Positions 1 to 8,677 of a DNA stretch of 64,000 bases are shown here, piece after piece (positions within the stretch are counted from its first letter, which is position 1; every line of letters begins with the position of its first letter). Under the pieces are notes generated by a model. The model ran no database searches. It was not told where the DNA came from and saw only the letters and a list, made by a program, of their open reading frames with translations. The position numbers and the translations under genes were made by a program. The DNA comes from Citrifermentans bremense (GTDB taxonomy: Bacteria; Desulfobacterota; Desulfuromonadia; Geobacterales; Geobacteraceae), in contig NZ_AP023213.1 of the NCBI RefSeq assembly GCF_014218275.1, positions 2,644,001-2,708,000 on the forward strand. The letters run 5' to 3'.

Positions 1-833
1 AGCCCCAAGTCGCGTGCCTTTCTCAGCGTCGAGACGGGAGTGCGTGGCTCGTCCGTCAGGCGATAGGTCGGGTAAAACTGGCTCACGTGCCACGGGGTGT
101 CCACGCCGACCTCGTCGGCGATGAAGCGCGCGATGCCGCGCAACTCATCTTCGGAGTCGTTGCGGTTGGGGATCACCAGGGTAGTGATCTCGATCCAGAT
201 GCCGAGCCTCTTGTACTGCCTGATGCAGTCGAGCACCTCGTCGAGTGAGGCGCCCACCACCTCGCGGTAGAAGGAATCGCTGAAACCTTTGAGATCGATG
301 TTGGCTGCGTCCAGATAGGGAGCCATCACCGAGAGCGCCTCGCTGGTGATGTAGCCGTTGGTGACGAAGATGTTCTTGAGGCCTGCCTCGCGGGCCAGCT
401 TGGCCGTCTCGTAGGCGTACTCGAAGAAGATGGTGGGCTCGGTGTAGGTGTAGGCTATGGAACGGCAGCCGGCAGCAAGGGCACGCTCCACGATCTGCTC
501 CGGCGAAAGCGCAAAGCCGGCACGCTCGACGCTCTGCTCGTCGGGCTGTGAGATGCTGTAGTTCTGGCAGTGCAGGCAACGGAAGTTGCACCCCACCGTG
601 GCTACGGAGTAGGAGCGGCTCCCCGGAAGCAGATGGAAGAGGGGCTTTTTCTCTATGGGGTCCACGTGCTCGGCCACGGCGCGCCCGTAGACCAGTGAGT
701 AGAGCACCCCCGCGCGGTTCTGTCGCACCCTGCAGTGCCCGAACTTTCCGCTGCCGATCAGGCAGCGGAAGCGGCACAGGCCGCAGCGAACCCGCTCCCC
801 GTCAAGCTTTTCGTAAAACATGGCTTCTTTCAT
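1..833 (-). CDS. amrS: AmmeMemoRadiSam system radical SAM enzyme (3' end outside window)
   Basis: Radical SAM enzyme of the AmmeMemoRadiSam group, which also includes AmmeMemoRadiSam proteins A and B; the substrate is not established. I translated the minus strand from the ATG at 833, which follows a good AAGGAGGGAG ribosome site. The protein begins MKEAMFYEKLDG and stays open to the window edge (about 277 residues seen). An N-terminal cysteine cluster (C17, C20, C24, C34) precedes the radical SAM motif CNFRCLHC (C82, C86, C89). Further on, a YTYTEPTIFFEY stretch and a TNGYIT segment are typical of this family and of pyruvate formate-lyase activating enzymes. The C-terminus is cut off. The next rightward gene lies more than 450 bases away, so this is the first gene of its transcript. 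A paralogous radical SAM gene lies at 34412-35323. Confidence 0.85.
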   Translation of the reverse strand, partial: MKEAMFYEKLDGERVRCGLCRFRCLIGSGKFGHCRVRQNRAGVLYSLVYGRAVAEHVDPIEKKPLFHLLPGSRSYSVATVGCNFRCLHCQNYSISQPDEQSVERAGFALSPEQIVERALAAGCRSIAYTYTEPTIFFEYAYETAKLAREAGLKNIFVTNGYITSEALSVMAPYLDAANIDLKGFSDSFYREVVGASLDEVLDCIRQYKRLGIWIEITTLVIPNRNDSEDELRGIARFIADEVGVDTPWHVSQFYPTYRLTDEPRTPVSTLRKARDLG

Positions 834-1225
834 GATCTCCCTCCTTGGGTCTTCGCCCCGGGCGGAACAAGAATTAGCGGCGGCAAATATAGCATCCGGA
901 TCAGAAAAACTCCAGCTGAAAGTGGGGAATTGTCAGCTATCCCGCCGATAAAGGGAAAAATTCTCCAAACCGTCGTTACGGGACGAAGGTGCGGAAAAAA
1001 AAATTTCCCGGCGCTCCCCCTTTACGTAAGGATCAACTCCAATCTGTAAAAATGGCATACCCGTGTTTGATATCGGAAAACTGTTGTCATGCCGATGAGT
1101 TGTAAATCAAATTCCTGAAGTTTCAAGATCCGGAGACAAGGTTGTTTTAAAATGAAGGCTCGGCGAAGCAAGGGGGAGGAAAAGCTAAACTACTGTTTTA
1201 GGGCATTTTTTCGGAAATTTTACAC
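834..1225. other. intergenic stretch without recognised gene
   Basis: About 390 bases between the divergent radical SAM gene and the zinc-ribbon gene. It includes A-rich stretches (a run of nine A near 998) and short open frames with no family likeness or ribosome site. It must hold the promoter of the leftward radical SAM gene, but I see no convincing -35/-10 pair. Confidence 0.5.
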
Positions 1226-1253
1226 TTGACCCGGACGTCGCTTTATATATAGT
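1226..1253 (+). promoter_or_regulatory. sigma-70-type promoter of the zinc-ribbon gene
   Basis: A TTGACC box (1226-1231), a 16-base spacer and TATAGT (1248-1253) lie about 40 bases before the ATG of the small zinc-ribbon gene. The ribosome site TAGGAG sits at 1276-1281. Confidence 0.6.
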
Positions 1254-1291
1254 GTCGAAATCATAATTCTGCCTATAGGAGAAAAACAAAC

Positions 1292-1450
1292 ATGCAATGC
1301 CCCCACTGCAGCAGCAAAAAAGGAATCGAGATCGACATGCATTCCGACGGCTACGCGAAGGACCTGCTGGAATGCACCTCGTGCGGCACGGTCTGGCTGG
1401 AAAAACACAGCAAGATCATCATGGTCAGCAAGCAGCAGCAGGCTGCCTGA
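1292..1450 (+). CDS. small CxxC-CxxC zinc-ribbon protein (52 aa)
   Basis: A 52-residue protein starting MQCPHCSSKKG, with two CxxC knuckles (C3/C6 and C29/C32) about 22 residues apart: a minimal zinc-ribbon layout. The tail is charged and glutamine-rich (SKQQQAA). Function unknown; small proteins of this shape are usually zinc-binding nucleic-acid or protein adaptors, which is inference here. The ATG is preceded by AGGAGAAAAAC, and the gene has its own promoter (1226-1253) and a strong GC hairpin just after the stop, so it looks like an independently expressed monocistronic gene. It was recognised from the CxxC pairs and clean expression signals rather than from length. Confidence 0.75.
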   Translation: MQCPHCSSKKGIEIDMHSDGYAKDLLECTSCGTVWLEKHSKIIMVSKQQQAA

Positions 1451-1458
1451 TCGGGAAT

Positions 1459-1478
1459 GGGGGCGCTAAGGCGCCCCC
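1459..1478 (+). terminator. GC hairpin after the zinc-ribbon gene
   Basis: Perfect 8-bp stem GGGGGCGC / GCGCCCCC with loop TAAG, starting 8 bases after the stop. It is followed by a C/T-rich stretch rather than a clean U-run, so it may be a weak intrinsic terminator or a 3' stabilising hairpin. Confidence 0.5.
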
Positions 1479-1506
1479 CCCTCCGTTTCCTTGGGCAAAA
1501 ATTCCC

Positions 1507-2643
1507 CTACCAGCCGGGAACCTCCGGCACTACCCCGTCCACTCCCAGAGCAACCCTTTCCAGGAAGCTGTCGTAGACCGGCGCCAGCTTTTCCCAATCG
1601 TAGCGCCCGACGAAGCAGTCCAGCACCTCACCTCTTTCGCGCTCCAGTATCAGCTCTCTCAACCGCTCCGCCAAATTCCCATCGTCGCGGTAGAGCACCC
1701 TCTCCCGGGCCTCGTCAGGAACATGCTCCGGGTAGGCGAGCCGGTCCGGTAAAAGCGGACGACAGCCGCAGTAAAGGGCCTGCACCACGCTCGCGCCGAA
1801 GAACTCCTGGCGCGAGGTGACCGGCAGGATGTCGGCCCTCCAGAGCCAGGCTGCGTAATCGGAAAAGCGTTCCAGATACCCCCACTGCACCACGCGCGAG
1901 CCGAGCCTTTCCCGCGCCTGCCGGAACACCCCGGGCCCGCGCCCGAAGGACTCACCCACCACCGCGACCTCGAACTCGACCCCGTCGTTGGCCAGCCGGT
2001 AAAGCGACTCGAAAAAGGGCTCCGGCGCCTTGTCGTATTCCCATCGATGGTTCCAAAGCACAAGCGGCACCCGTGACTTGTCCTTGGCGGGCGGGCGGTG
2101 ACGGTCCAGTTTTCGCAGGTCGAGCCCCAGGGGAAGAACCCTGCTCTTCCTGGCGATCCGCTCAGCAGAGGCCAGGTCAACCGCATCGGGAAACGCCTGC
2201 AGGAACCGGGGGAGCGCTCCCAGGAAGGAGTCGCGATGGTAACGGGAGTTGAACAGCACGGCATCGGCCGCAAGTGCGCTCGCGTAGTTGATGAAGGCGT
2301 AGTGCAGGTCCCTTTGCAGGGCAGGGTCCTGGTCCGTGGGGGACCACGGGTAGGTGAGCTGGTTTTCGTGGAAGTACAGGGCGGTCGGGATGCCGTGGCT
2401 CGCGCTGCGGGTAAGCGCCAGGAAGGTGGTGAGGTCGAGCATGTCGGTGGCTAGGATCAGGTCCGGCCGCGGCTGCTCCAGAAACCTTGCAGCGAGCGTA
2501 ACCGCGCCGCCGTGCATGCGCCACTTCCAGTTGCGCCCTGGAAGCGTCAAGAGCTCGACCTCGTGGCTGCTGTTTGCCGCGAACTCCCGCGCCCAGGCGG
2601 CGTGGGAGCCGGTGCAGTAAGGCTCTAACAATGTGATGCGCAT
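1507..2643 (-). CDS. glycosyltransferase, tRNA-queuosine alpha-mannosyltransferase-like (DUF3524)
   Basis: A 378-residue GT-B glycosyltransferase. The N-terminal half carries the DUF3524 signature (MRITLLEPYCTGSH, then a WKWRMHGGA segment and YFHENQLTYPW) of the family containing human GTDC1/QTMAN, which mannosylates queuosine in tRNA-Asp. The C-terminal half is a glycosyltransferase-1-like Rossmann domain, with an LWNHRWEYDK segment and EFFGASVVQAL, the usual nucleotide-sugar-binding acidic region. The ATG at 2643 has a GAGGAG site upstream. It follows rodA on the same strand, separated by a 7-bp tandem repeat, so it may or may not share that transcript. Family assignment is confident; a tRNA substrate in this bacterium is inferred from the eukaryotic relative. 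Confidence 0.75.
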   Translation of the reverse strand: MRITLLEPYCTGSHAAWAREFAANSSHEVELLTLPGRNWKWRMHGGAVTLAARFLEQPRPDLILATDMLDLTTFLALTRSASHGIPTALYFHENQLTYPWSPTDQDPALQRDLHYAFINYASALAADAVLFNSRYHRDSFLGALPRFLQAFPDAVDLASAERIARKSRVLPLGLDLRKLDRHRPPAKDKSRVPLVLWNHRWEYDKAPEPFFESLYRLANDGVEFEVAVVGESFGRGPGVFRQARERLGSRVVQWGYLERFSDYAAWLWRADILPVTSRQEFFGASVVQALYCGCRPLLPDRLAYPEHVPDEARERVLYRDDGNLAERLRELILERERGEVLDCFVGRYDWEKLAPVYDSFLERVALGVDGVVPEVPGW

Positions 2644-2661
2644 GCCGCAGCTCCTCTAGAC

Positions 2662-2696
2662 CAATTGACAATTGACAATTGACGATGGACAATTGA
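2662..2696. repeat. heptanucleotide tandem repeat (CAATTGA)n
   Basis: Five consecutive 7-bp units between rodA and the glycosyltransferase gene: CAATTGA three times, one degenerate CGATGGA, then CAATTGA again. Each perfect unit contains the palindrome CAATTG. Confidence 0.85.
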
Positions 2697-2722
2697 CAAC
2701 GTAAAACCACATGTCCAAGGAC

Positions 2723-3823
2723 TTAGAACATGAAGCGCCGCATGCTTATGTTCAGCAGTATCCCCACACCCACCATGGAGGTGACCATGGAGGTGCCGCC
2801 ATAGGAAAAGAACGGCAGCGGAACCCCTACGACGGGAAGGAGGCCGATCACCATCCCCATGTTGATCACGATGTGCCAAAATAGCATGGCGGAGACCCCG
2901 ACGGCCAGGAGCGAGCCGAAGCGGTCGTTGCACCTTTTGGCGATGCCGAGCCCCCAGAGGACGAGGAACAGGTAGAGGGTCAGCATCAGCAGGCAGCCGG
3001 CAAAGCCCCATTCCTCGGCGAAGACCGAGAAGGCGAAGTCGGTGTGCTGCTCGGGGAGAAAACGGAGCTGGGACTGGGTTCCCTGCATGAACCCCTTGCC
3101 GAAGGTGGCCCCGGAGCCGACCGCAATCTTGCTCTGGATGATGTGGTAGCCGCTTCCCAGGGGGTCGAGGTCGGGGTTGAGGAAGTTGTAGATACGCTTT
3201 TTCTGGTAGTCATGCAGCCCGAAGTTCCAGGCACCGTAGACGATGGGAACGGCGGCGGCGAAGAGTGTGGCCAGGGCGGACCAGCGGACGCCGACGAAGA
3301 GAAGCATGCTCCCCCCGATCAGGGTGACCAGAACAGCTGTCCCGAGATCCGGCTGCTTCATGATGAGCAGGGCCGGCATCCCCAGGATGAGCAGCGGGTA
3401 CACCAGGTCCTTGAGCGTCAGCCCCTTGAAGATCGGGTAGCGGCTGAAGAACCTGGCGAAGGTCATGATGATGACGATCTTCATCGGCTCGGAAGGCTGC
3501 ATGTTGAAGAAGCCCAGGTTGATCCAGCGGGTCGCCCCCATGGTCGTCTTCCCCGCCACCAGCACCAGCACCAGCAAAACCAGGACGGCGCCGTAGAGCC
3601 AGTAGGCGAAGTCCTCCAGCATGTGGTAGTCGAGGCTGCAGACCGTAAGACAGAGGGTGAGACCGGCGAAGATCCAGTAGAGCTGCTTCAGGTAGTAGGG
3701 TGTCCCTATGTCGCGGTACGAGGACGAGGCGCTGTATATGTTGATCACCCCGAAGGCGGTGATGAGCAGCACCACTGCCAAAAGGGTCCAGTCGAAGTTT
3801 GTGAATAGCCGTCTGTCGAACAT
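2723..3823 (-). CDS. rodA: rod shape-determining protein RodA (SEDS peptidoglycan glycosyltransferase)
   Basis: SEDS-family peptidoglycan polymerase of the elongasome; it polymerises lipid II glycan strands in the inner membrane with PBP2 as partner. The 366-residue protein is almost wholly hydrophobic with about ten membrane spans. It has the family segments FAFSVFAEEWGFAG in the large extracytoplasmic loop region and VPLPFFSYGGTSM near the C-terminus. Length is normal. The ATG at 3823 follows AAGGAGAAGG. It lies 38 bases after mrdA and is the last gene of the mreC-mreD-mrdA-rodA run, consistent with co-expression of polymerase and transpeptidase. Confidence 0.95.
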   Translation of the reverse strand: MFDRRLFTNFDWTLLAVVLLITAFGVINIYSASSSYRDIGTPYYLKQLYWIFAGLTLCLTVCSLDYHMLEDFAYWLYGAVLVLLVLVLVAGKTTMGATRWINLGFFNMQPSEPMKIVIIMTFARFFSRYPIFKGLTLKDLVYPLLILGMPALLIMKQPDLGTAVLVTLIGGSMLLFVGVRWSALATLFAAAVPIVYGAWNFGLHDYQKKRIYNFLNPDLDPLGSGYHIIQSKIAVGSGATFGKGFMQGTQSQLRFLPEQHTDFAFSVFAEEWGFAGCLLMLTLYLFLVLWGLGIAKRCNDRFGSLLAVGVSAMLFWHIVINMGMVIGLLPVVGVPLPFFSYGGTSMVTSMVGVGILLNISMRRFMF

Positions 3824-3861
3824 CTGCGTTCCTTCTCCTTGTTCCGATGGGAAAATCGGAG

Positions 3862-5784
3862 CTATCTGTCGGAGCCTGCCGGGGCCGGGGGGACCGGGGC
3901 CGGGGCGGCCTCTGCGCCGTCGGGTTCGGCCACAGCTTCGCCGTCCTGCAGCGGCTTGACCTTCGGGACCGGCTTCTTGATCACGCCTTTCCCCTCGAAG
4001 TAGGCGCGCAGAACCTTGCCGGTCACCGGCGCCGCCGCGCTCCCTCCGTGCTCGCCGTGCTCGACCACCACGGCGACCGCTATCTCGGGCTTTTCATAGG
4101 GGGCGAACGCCACGAAGAGGGCGTGGTCCCGGTACTTGTAGGCCATTCCCGCCTTGCTGTCGCGCACCACCTGGGACGAGCCGGTCTTCCCAGCGACCTT
4201 CACCTCCCAAAGCCTCGCCATGCCGCCGGTGCCGCGCGGCTCGTTGACTACTGCGAAAAGCCCGTCCTTTACCAGGCGGTAGGTCTCGGGCTTCAACCCG
4301 GTCGTCCCGGCCACCTGGGGCGAGAACTCCTTCAACACCTTGCCGTCGGCGTCCACCACCCGCTTCACCAGCTGGGGGCGGTAGATTTTCCCCTCGTTGG
4401 CCACCGTCGCTATCATGGAGGCGAGCTGGATCGGGGTGGTGAGGACGTACCCCTGCCCGATGCCTACGGGAAGCGTCTCGCCGGCAAACCATTTCTTGCC
4501 GAAGCGCTTTAGTTTCCACTCGTCGGTGGGGATGATCCCACCCTTCTCGTTCTCGAGGCCGATCCCCATCGGGGTCCCCAAGCCGAAGCGTTTGGCGTAG
4601 GCCGCGATGCGGTTCACCCCCAGGCGCTCTGCGAGCTTGTAGTAGAAGACGTCGCAGGATTCCCGCAGCGAGCGCTTCAGGTTCACCGTGCCGTGCCCCT
4701 TGTGCTCCCAGCACCTGAAGGTGGCGTTGCCGAACTTGTAGGAGCCGTTGCACTCGACCGTCGTGTTCTGGTCGATGAGCCCCTCCTCAAGCCCCGCGAT
4801 GGCGGTGATGATCTTGAAGGTGGAGCCCGGGGGATACATCCCCTTGAGCGCCTTGTTTTCCAGAGGGTGCCGCTCGTCCTCCAGGTACTTTTTCCAGACG
4901 TCGGGGGGCATGCGCCCGGTGAAAAGCGCAGGATCGTAGTCCGGATTGGAACTGAAGGCGAGGATCTCGCCGGTGTTGACGTCCATGGCCACGACAGCCC
5001 CGGCCATGTCGCCCATGGCCTCCTCGGCGGCCTTCTGCAGGTTCAGGTCCACGGTAAGCACCACGGTGTTGCCGACGCTGGAGCCGGTCTCGGCCACGGT
5101 GCGCAGGAAGCGTCCGCGGGCGTCCACCTCTATCTGTCGCCCGCCGTCGGTGCCGTGCAGGTACGACTCCCAGGCCCTCTCTATGCCGCTTTTGCCTATG
5201 TAGTCCCCGGCGTTGTACTCCTGGTACTTTTCCGAGGTCAGCTCCTCCTCGTTCACCTCGCCCAGGTACCCCAAAAGGTGCGAGGCGAGCGTGCCGTTGG
5301 CGTAGGCGCGGATCGGCTTCATCTCGATGTTCACCCCGGACAGTGAGAGCCGGTTCTCCTCGAGGAACTCCATCTGGTCACGCGTGATCCCGGAGGCGAC
5401 CACCAGGGGGTAGTATTTGGCCCTCCCCTGCCCCTTGTTCCACTTGGTCTCGATCTCGTTGCGGTCGAGGTTCAGGTAACGCGCCAGGTTGTCGATCAAC
5501 TGCTCCTTGTCCTTCACGTCCTGGGGGATGACGGCGACGGAGAAGGAGGGGGTGTTGGAGACCAGCACCTTGCCGTTTCTGTCGAGGATGGCGCCTCGCG
5601 GAGCGGCTACCGGGACGAAACGGAGCCGGTTGTTCTCGGACTGGTTGATCAGGTCGTCGGCGTTCACCACCTGCAGGTACCAAAGCCGGGACAAAAGCAG
5701 GAAGAAGATGGCGAAGGCGCCGAAGGAGAGGCCTATGATGCGGCGGCCGCCCCCGTCGTCGTCGGGCAGTATGTTGTGCTTCAT
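3862..5784 (-). CDS. mrdA: penicillin-binding protein 2 (transpeptidase of elongation)
   Basis: Class B penicillin-binding protein that cross-links side-wall peptidoglycan; it acts in the periplasm anchored by one N-terminal membrane span (about residues 17-36). The pedestal domain follows, then the transpeptidase domain with all three active-site motifs: STFK (nucleophile Ser321), SCD (376-378) and KTG (533-535). The 640-residue length is typical. The C-terminus is a Pro/Ala-rich tail (APAPVPPAPAGSDR) that is probably disordered. Its ATG overlaps the mreD stop (ATGA at 5781-5784), so the two are translationally coupled. RodA, its partner, is encoded immediately downstream. Confidence 0.95.
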   Translation of the reverse strand: MKHNILPDDDGGGRRIIGLSFGAFAIFFLLLSRLWYLQVVNADDLINQSENNRLRFVPVAAPRGAILDRNGKVLVSNTPSFSVAVIPQDVKDKEQLIDNLARYLNLDRNEIETKWNKGQGRAKYYPLVVASGITRDQMEFLEENRLSLSGVNIEMKPIRAYANGTLASHLLGYLGEVNEEELTSEKYQEYNAGDYIGKSGIERAWESYLHGTDGGRQIEVDARGRFLRTVAETGSSVGNTVVLTVDLNLQKAAEEAMGDMAGAVVAMDVNTGEILAFSSNPDYDPALFTGRMPPDVWKKYLEDERHPLENKALKGMYPPGSTFKIITAIAGLEEGLIDQNTTVECNGSYKFGNATFRCWEHKGHGTVNLKRSLRESCDVFYYKLAERLGVNRIAAYAKRFGLGTPMGIGLENEKGGIIPTDEWKLKRFGKKWFAGETLPVGIGQGYVLTTPIQLASMIATVANEGKIYRPQLVKRVVDADGKVLKEFSPQVAGTTGLKPETYRLVKDGLFAVVNEPRGTGGMARLWEVKVAGKTGSSQVVRDSKAGMAYKYRDHALFVAFAPYEKPEIAVAVVVEHGEHGGSAAAPVTGKVLRAYFEGKGVIKKPVPKVKPLQDGEAVAEPDGAEAAPAPVPPAPAGSDR

Positions 5785-6263
5785 CGCGCCTCCTCCACCG
5801 GAAGCCTCACGCCGGAAAACAGCGAGGCGATCAGCGCGTTGATCAGCGCCTGGGGTATCAGGGCCGGCAGCAGAGAAGCGTAAACCCCTTGCGATACTGA
5901 AAATATGGTAAGCATGAGCAGGTTCAAGGCGGCGCTGAACAGGGTGGCAGCAATAACCACCAGCACGAAGAGCGCCCGGTTGTCGGTGTACAGCCTGTCG
6001 GCCAGTTCGGACAAAAGGAGATAGATGCAGAGATAGGAGAAGGCGTGCAGCCCGAGGTACATGCCGCTGAAGCTGTCCTGGAGCAGTCCAAGCGCGAAGG
6101 CGGCAAGCCCAGCCAGGCGGTGTGGCGCCTTGAGCCCCAGGTAGACCACGAGGATGATGATCAGGTTGGGCTGGAAGGGATCCAGAAGGTACCTGGGAAG
6201 GAGCGTCATCTGGAGCAGGCAGGCGGCCAGGACGATCCCGGTTATTTTAAAGTAGGCTATCAA
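5781..6263 (-). CDS. mreD: rod shape-determining protein MreD
   Basis: Small inner-membrane component of the elongasome (160 residues, about five membrane spans), recognised by hydrophobic profile, length and position between mreC and mrdA. MreD sequences are poorly conserved, so context carries much of the weight. The start is a TTG at 6263 with only a weak GAG upstream; no better in-frame start is evident. The stop overlaps the mrdA start. It is separated from mreC by 26 bases. Confidence 0.9.
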   Translation of the reverse strand: MIAYFKITGIVLAACLLQMTLLPRYLLDPFQPNLIIILVVYLGLKAPHRLAGLAAFALGLLQDSFSGMYLGLHAFSYLCIYLLLSELADRLYTDNRALFVLVVIAATLFSAALNLLMLTIFSVSQGVYASLLPALIPQALINALIASLFSGVRLPVEEAR

Positions 6264-6289
6264 AGCTCGTTACCCGTGCTTGTTGCAAA

Positions 6290-7114
6290 CTATTGTTGTT
6301 GCTGGCGTACCAGCACCAGCATCTCTTCCAGCCTCCCGATGTTGACCGTGGGGCGGACTTCGATGGTCTGGAAGACGCCGTACTCCCCTTTCTTGACCAT
6401 GGTGACCTCCCCGATGGGGAGCCCCTTGGGAAAGACGCCGCCGACGCCGGAGCTGATCACCGTGTCGCCTACTTTCACGTCCTCGTCCTTCACCGTGAAT
6501 TCCAGCGAGCAGCGCCCCCCGCCCGCGCCGCGCACGATCCCTCTGGCCCGCGAGCGCTGGACCACGGCGGCGATGGCGCTGGCATGGTCGGTGAGCAGCA
6601 GCACGCGGGAGCTCTGGGGCGCGACCTTGATCACACGGCCGACGACGCCGCCTGCGGCCACCACCGGCATCCCCTCCACCAGGCCGTCATCGCTGCCGCG
6701 ATTCACCACCAGCGTCTTGAACCAGGCCGAGCTGTCCTCGCCGATCACGGAGACCGCGATGGAGGGGATGGCGACGCTCTGCTTTAAATCGAGCATGGCC
6801 TTCAGCCTCAGGTTTTCCGCGATCGCCTCGTTGTTGGCGACTATCCTCTCGTTCAGCCGTTTGACGCTTCTTCTCAACTCTACGTTCTCGCGCCTTACCT
6901 CGATGAGATCGATGTAGTTGTTCCAGATATCCCCCACCCCGCCGCTCAAAAAGGCAGCAGAGCCGGCGATGGGAGCGGTCAGCGTCATAACGGCCCGCTC
7001 CACCGGGTTCGCGTGCTCCTTGTTCCTCAGGTTCAGCGCGTAGGTCAAAAACGCAGCCAAAAGGATGGCAGCGGTCAAAAGGAAGCGCCTGTAGCGGATT
7101 AGAAAGTTTTTCAT
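6290..7114 (-). CDS. mreC: rod shape-determining protein MreC
   Basis: Bitopic elongasome scaffold: short cytoplasmic N-terminus, one membrane span (about residues 12-30), a coiled coil (about 60-110), then the beta-rich periplasmic MreC core that contacts PBP2. Family segments include VVNRGSDDGLVEGMPVV and VISSGVGGVFPKGLPIGEV. I prefer the ATG at 7114 (MKNFLIRYRRF), which has TGAGG just upstream, over an in-frame TTG at 7123. It is the first gene of the mreC-mreD-mrdA-rodA run. mreB, which usually precedes mreC, is not here: the upstream neighbour is an rfbC-like gene about 70 bases away. Confidence 0.95.
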   Translation of the reverse strand: MKNFLIRYRRFLLTAAILLAAFLTYALNLRNKEHANPVERAVMTLTAPIAGSAAFLSGGVGDIWNNYIDLIEVRRENVELRRSVKRLNERIVANNEAIAENLRLKAMLDLKQSVAIPSIAVSVIGEDSSAWFKTLVVNRGSDDGLVEGMPVVAAGGVVGRVIKVAPQSSRVLLLTDHASAIAAVVQRSRARGIVRGAGGGRCSLEFTVKDEDVKVGDTVISSGVGGVFPKGLPIGEVTMVKKGEYGVFQTIEVRPTVNIGRLEEMLVLVRQQQQ

Positions 7115-7184
7115 CGGCCTCAAAAAAGGTTTAGGGGGCGCTGCGGCCCCCTATAACTGCGATCAAAGAGAAGCGGCCTCGCCG

Positions 7185-7673
7185 CTAATCGATCAGGTAC
7201 GGCGACCCGGCTACTTCCTCGTAGCGGACCTCGTCCACCGGCTCGCGCTTCCCGTCTCCGGCGTAGAGCCGGTTGGGGGCGTTGAAGACGATGCCGTGCT
7301 CGGTCCCGACGTTGCGATAGGCATGCACCACTCCCGGCGGAACTATCATGGCCATCGGAGCATCGATGCCGGCGTAGATGATCTGCCTGACCCCGCAGCT
7401 CGGGGAATCGGGGCGCATGTCCCAGAGGTAGACCTTGAAGTTAGAAGGCCCCATGAAGCAGAAGTAGTCTGTCTGGTCGACGTGCTCGTGCGGCCCGCGG
7501 GTAATCCCCGGCTGGGTCATGGAGATGTAGGCCATGGCCGGGAGCACCTGCTGGTCCAGCTCGTCGCTGCGGAAAAGCTCGCAGAGCCACCCCCGTTCGT
7601 CCAGGAACTTACCCAGCGGCCTCAGCACCACGTCGTGGATGCGCCCTTTGGTGAAACTGGTTATGCCGTTCAC
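7185..7673 (-). CDS. dTDP-4-dehydrorhamnose 3,5-epimerase family protein
   Basis: A 162-residue RmlC-type cupin, slightly shorter than classical RmlC (about 180). Family features include an [13 protein letters not shown] segment, where a His corresponds to the catalytic base region, [13 protein letters not shown], and [10 protein letters not shown]. It would epimerise a dTDP-4-keto-6-deoxy sugar in cell-surface sugar biosynthesis. The sequence is divergent from canonical RmlC, so it may belong to a branch acting on another nucleotide sugar. Its ATG overlaps the stop of the upstream thymidylyltransferase (ATGA at 7670-7673), showing coupled translation with that gene. Confidence 0.8.
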   Translation of the reverse strand: MNGITSFTKGRIHDVVLRPLGKFLDERGWLCELFRSDELDQQVLPAMAYISMTQPGITRGPHEHVDQTDYFCFMGPSNFKVYLWDMRPDSPSCGVRQIIYAGIDAPMAMIVPPGVVHAYRNVGTEHGIVFNAPNRLYAGDGKREPVDEVRYEEVAGSPYLID

Positions 7674-8575
7674 GCCTTCTCCCCTCCCCCGCAGAGCGTG
7701 GTCTCGTTGTAGACTCGCAGCAAGTATTCGCGGTAAGAGGAGTTCGGAGTGGCTTCGATGACCTTGGCCATGGCAGCGCAGTCCAGGTACCCCATACGGA
7801 GCGCGATCTCCTCAAGGCAGCCGATCTTGAGCCCCTGCCGCGCCTCCAGGGTTCCGATGAAATGGGATGCCTCGAGCAGGCTTTGGTGGGTGCCGGTATC
7901 GAGCCAGGCGATGCCTCGCCCGAGCCTTTGCACAGAAAGTTCGCCCCGCTTCAGGTATTCCATGTTGACGTCGGTGATCTCCAGCTCCCCCCGCGCCGAG
8001 GGTTTCAGCCCCTTGGCGATCTGCGACACCTTGCCGTCGTAGAGGTACAGCCCCGGCACCGCGTAGTTCGACTTGGGAAACGCCGGCTTCTCCTCGATGC
8101 TGAGCACCCGGTCGTCGTGGTCGAACTCGACCACGCCGTAGCGTTCGGGGTCCTGCACGTAGTAACCGAAGATCCTGGCGCCGCCGTCGAAACCGGCGAT
8201 CAGGCGGTCCAGCTCCATCTTGCCGTAGAAGATGTTGTCCCCAAGGATCAGGCAGACCGGTTCGCCCGCGATAAATTCTTCCCCGATGACAAACGCCTGC
8301 GCGATGCCGTTGGGCTCGGGCTGCACCGCATAGGAAAGACGGATCCCCCAGCGCGAGCCATCGCCCAGAAGAGCCTGGAAGCGGGGGGTGTCCTGCGGGG
8401 TGGAGATGATCAGCACGTCAGCGATCCCCGCCATCATCAGCGTCGCCAGCGGGTAGTAGATCATCGGCTTGTCGTAGACCGGCTGCAGCTGCTTGCTGGC
8501 TACCAGGGTCAGGGGGTAAAGCCTGCTCCCCGCGCCTCCGGCAAGGAGAATCCCCTTCTTGATTCCTTGTGGCAT
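7670..8575 (-). CDS. rfbA: glucose-1-phosphate thymidylyltransferase
   Basis: Nucleotidyltransferase making dTDP-glucose from dTTP and glucose-1-phosphate, the first step to dTDP-deoxysugars for lipopolysaccharide. The N-terminal signature [16 protein letters not shown] binds the nucleotide; [15 protein letters not shown] and LGDNIFYG are characteristic RmlA/RfbA segments. I chose the ATG at 8575 (MPQGIKKG, 301 residues), which follows GAAAGG; a GTG 27 bases upstream would add a non-conserved leader. It is coupled to the epimerase-like gene downstream. rmlB and rmlD are not in this window. Confidence 0.92.
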   Translation of the reverse strand: MPQGIKKGILLAGGAGSRLYPLTLVASKQLQPVYDKPMIYYPLATLMMAGIADVLIISTPQDTPRFQALLGDGSRWGIRLSYAVQPEPNGIAQAFVIGEEFIAGEPVCLILGDNIFYGKMELDRLIAGFDGGARIFGYYVQDPERYGVVEFDHDDRVLSIEEKPAFPKSNYAVPGLYLYDGKVSQIAKGLKPSARGELEITDVNMEYLKRGELSVQRLGRGIAWLDTGTHQSLLEASHFIGTLEARQGLKIGCLEEIALRMGYLDCAAMAKVIEATPNSSYREYLLRVYNETTLCGGGEKA

Positions 8576-8677
8576 GATTGAACCTTTCAAATCTTCGATC
8601 ACATTAACAAAAGCCCTTTTTTATCACACCGGCGCCCCCTGCGTCAAACCAATAAAGGGTTCGCTCAGAGGTTGCCG

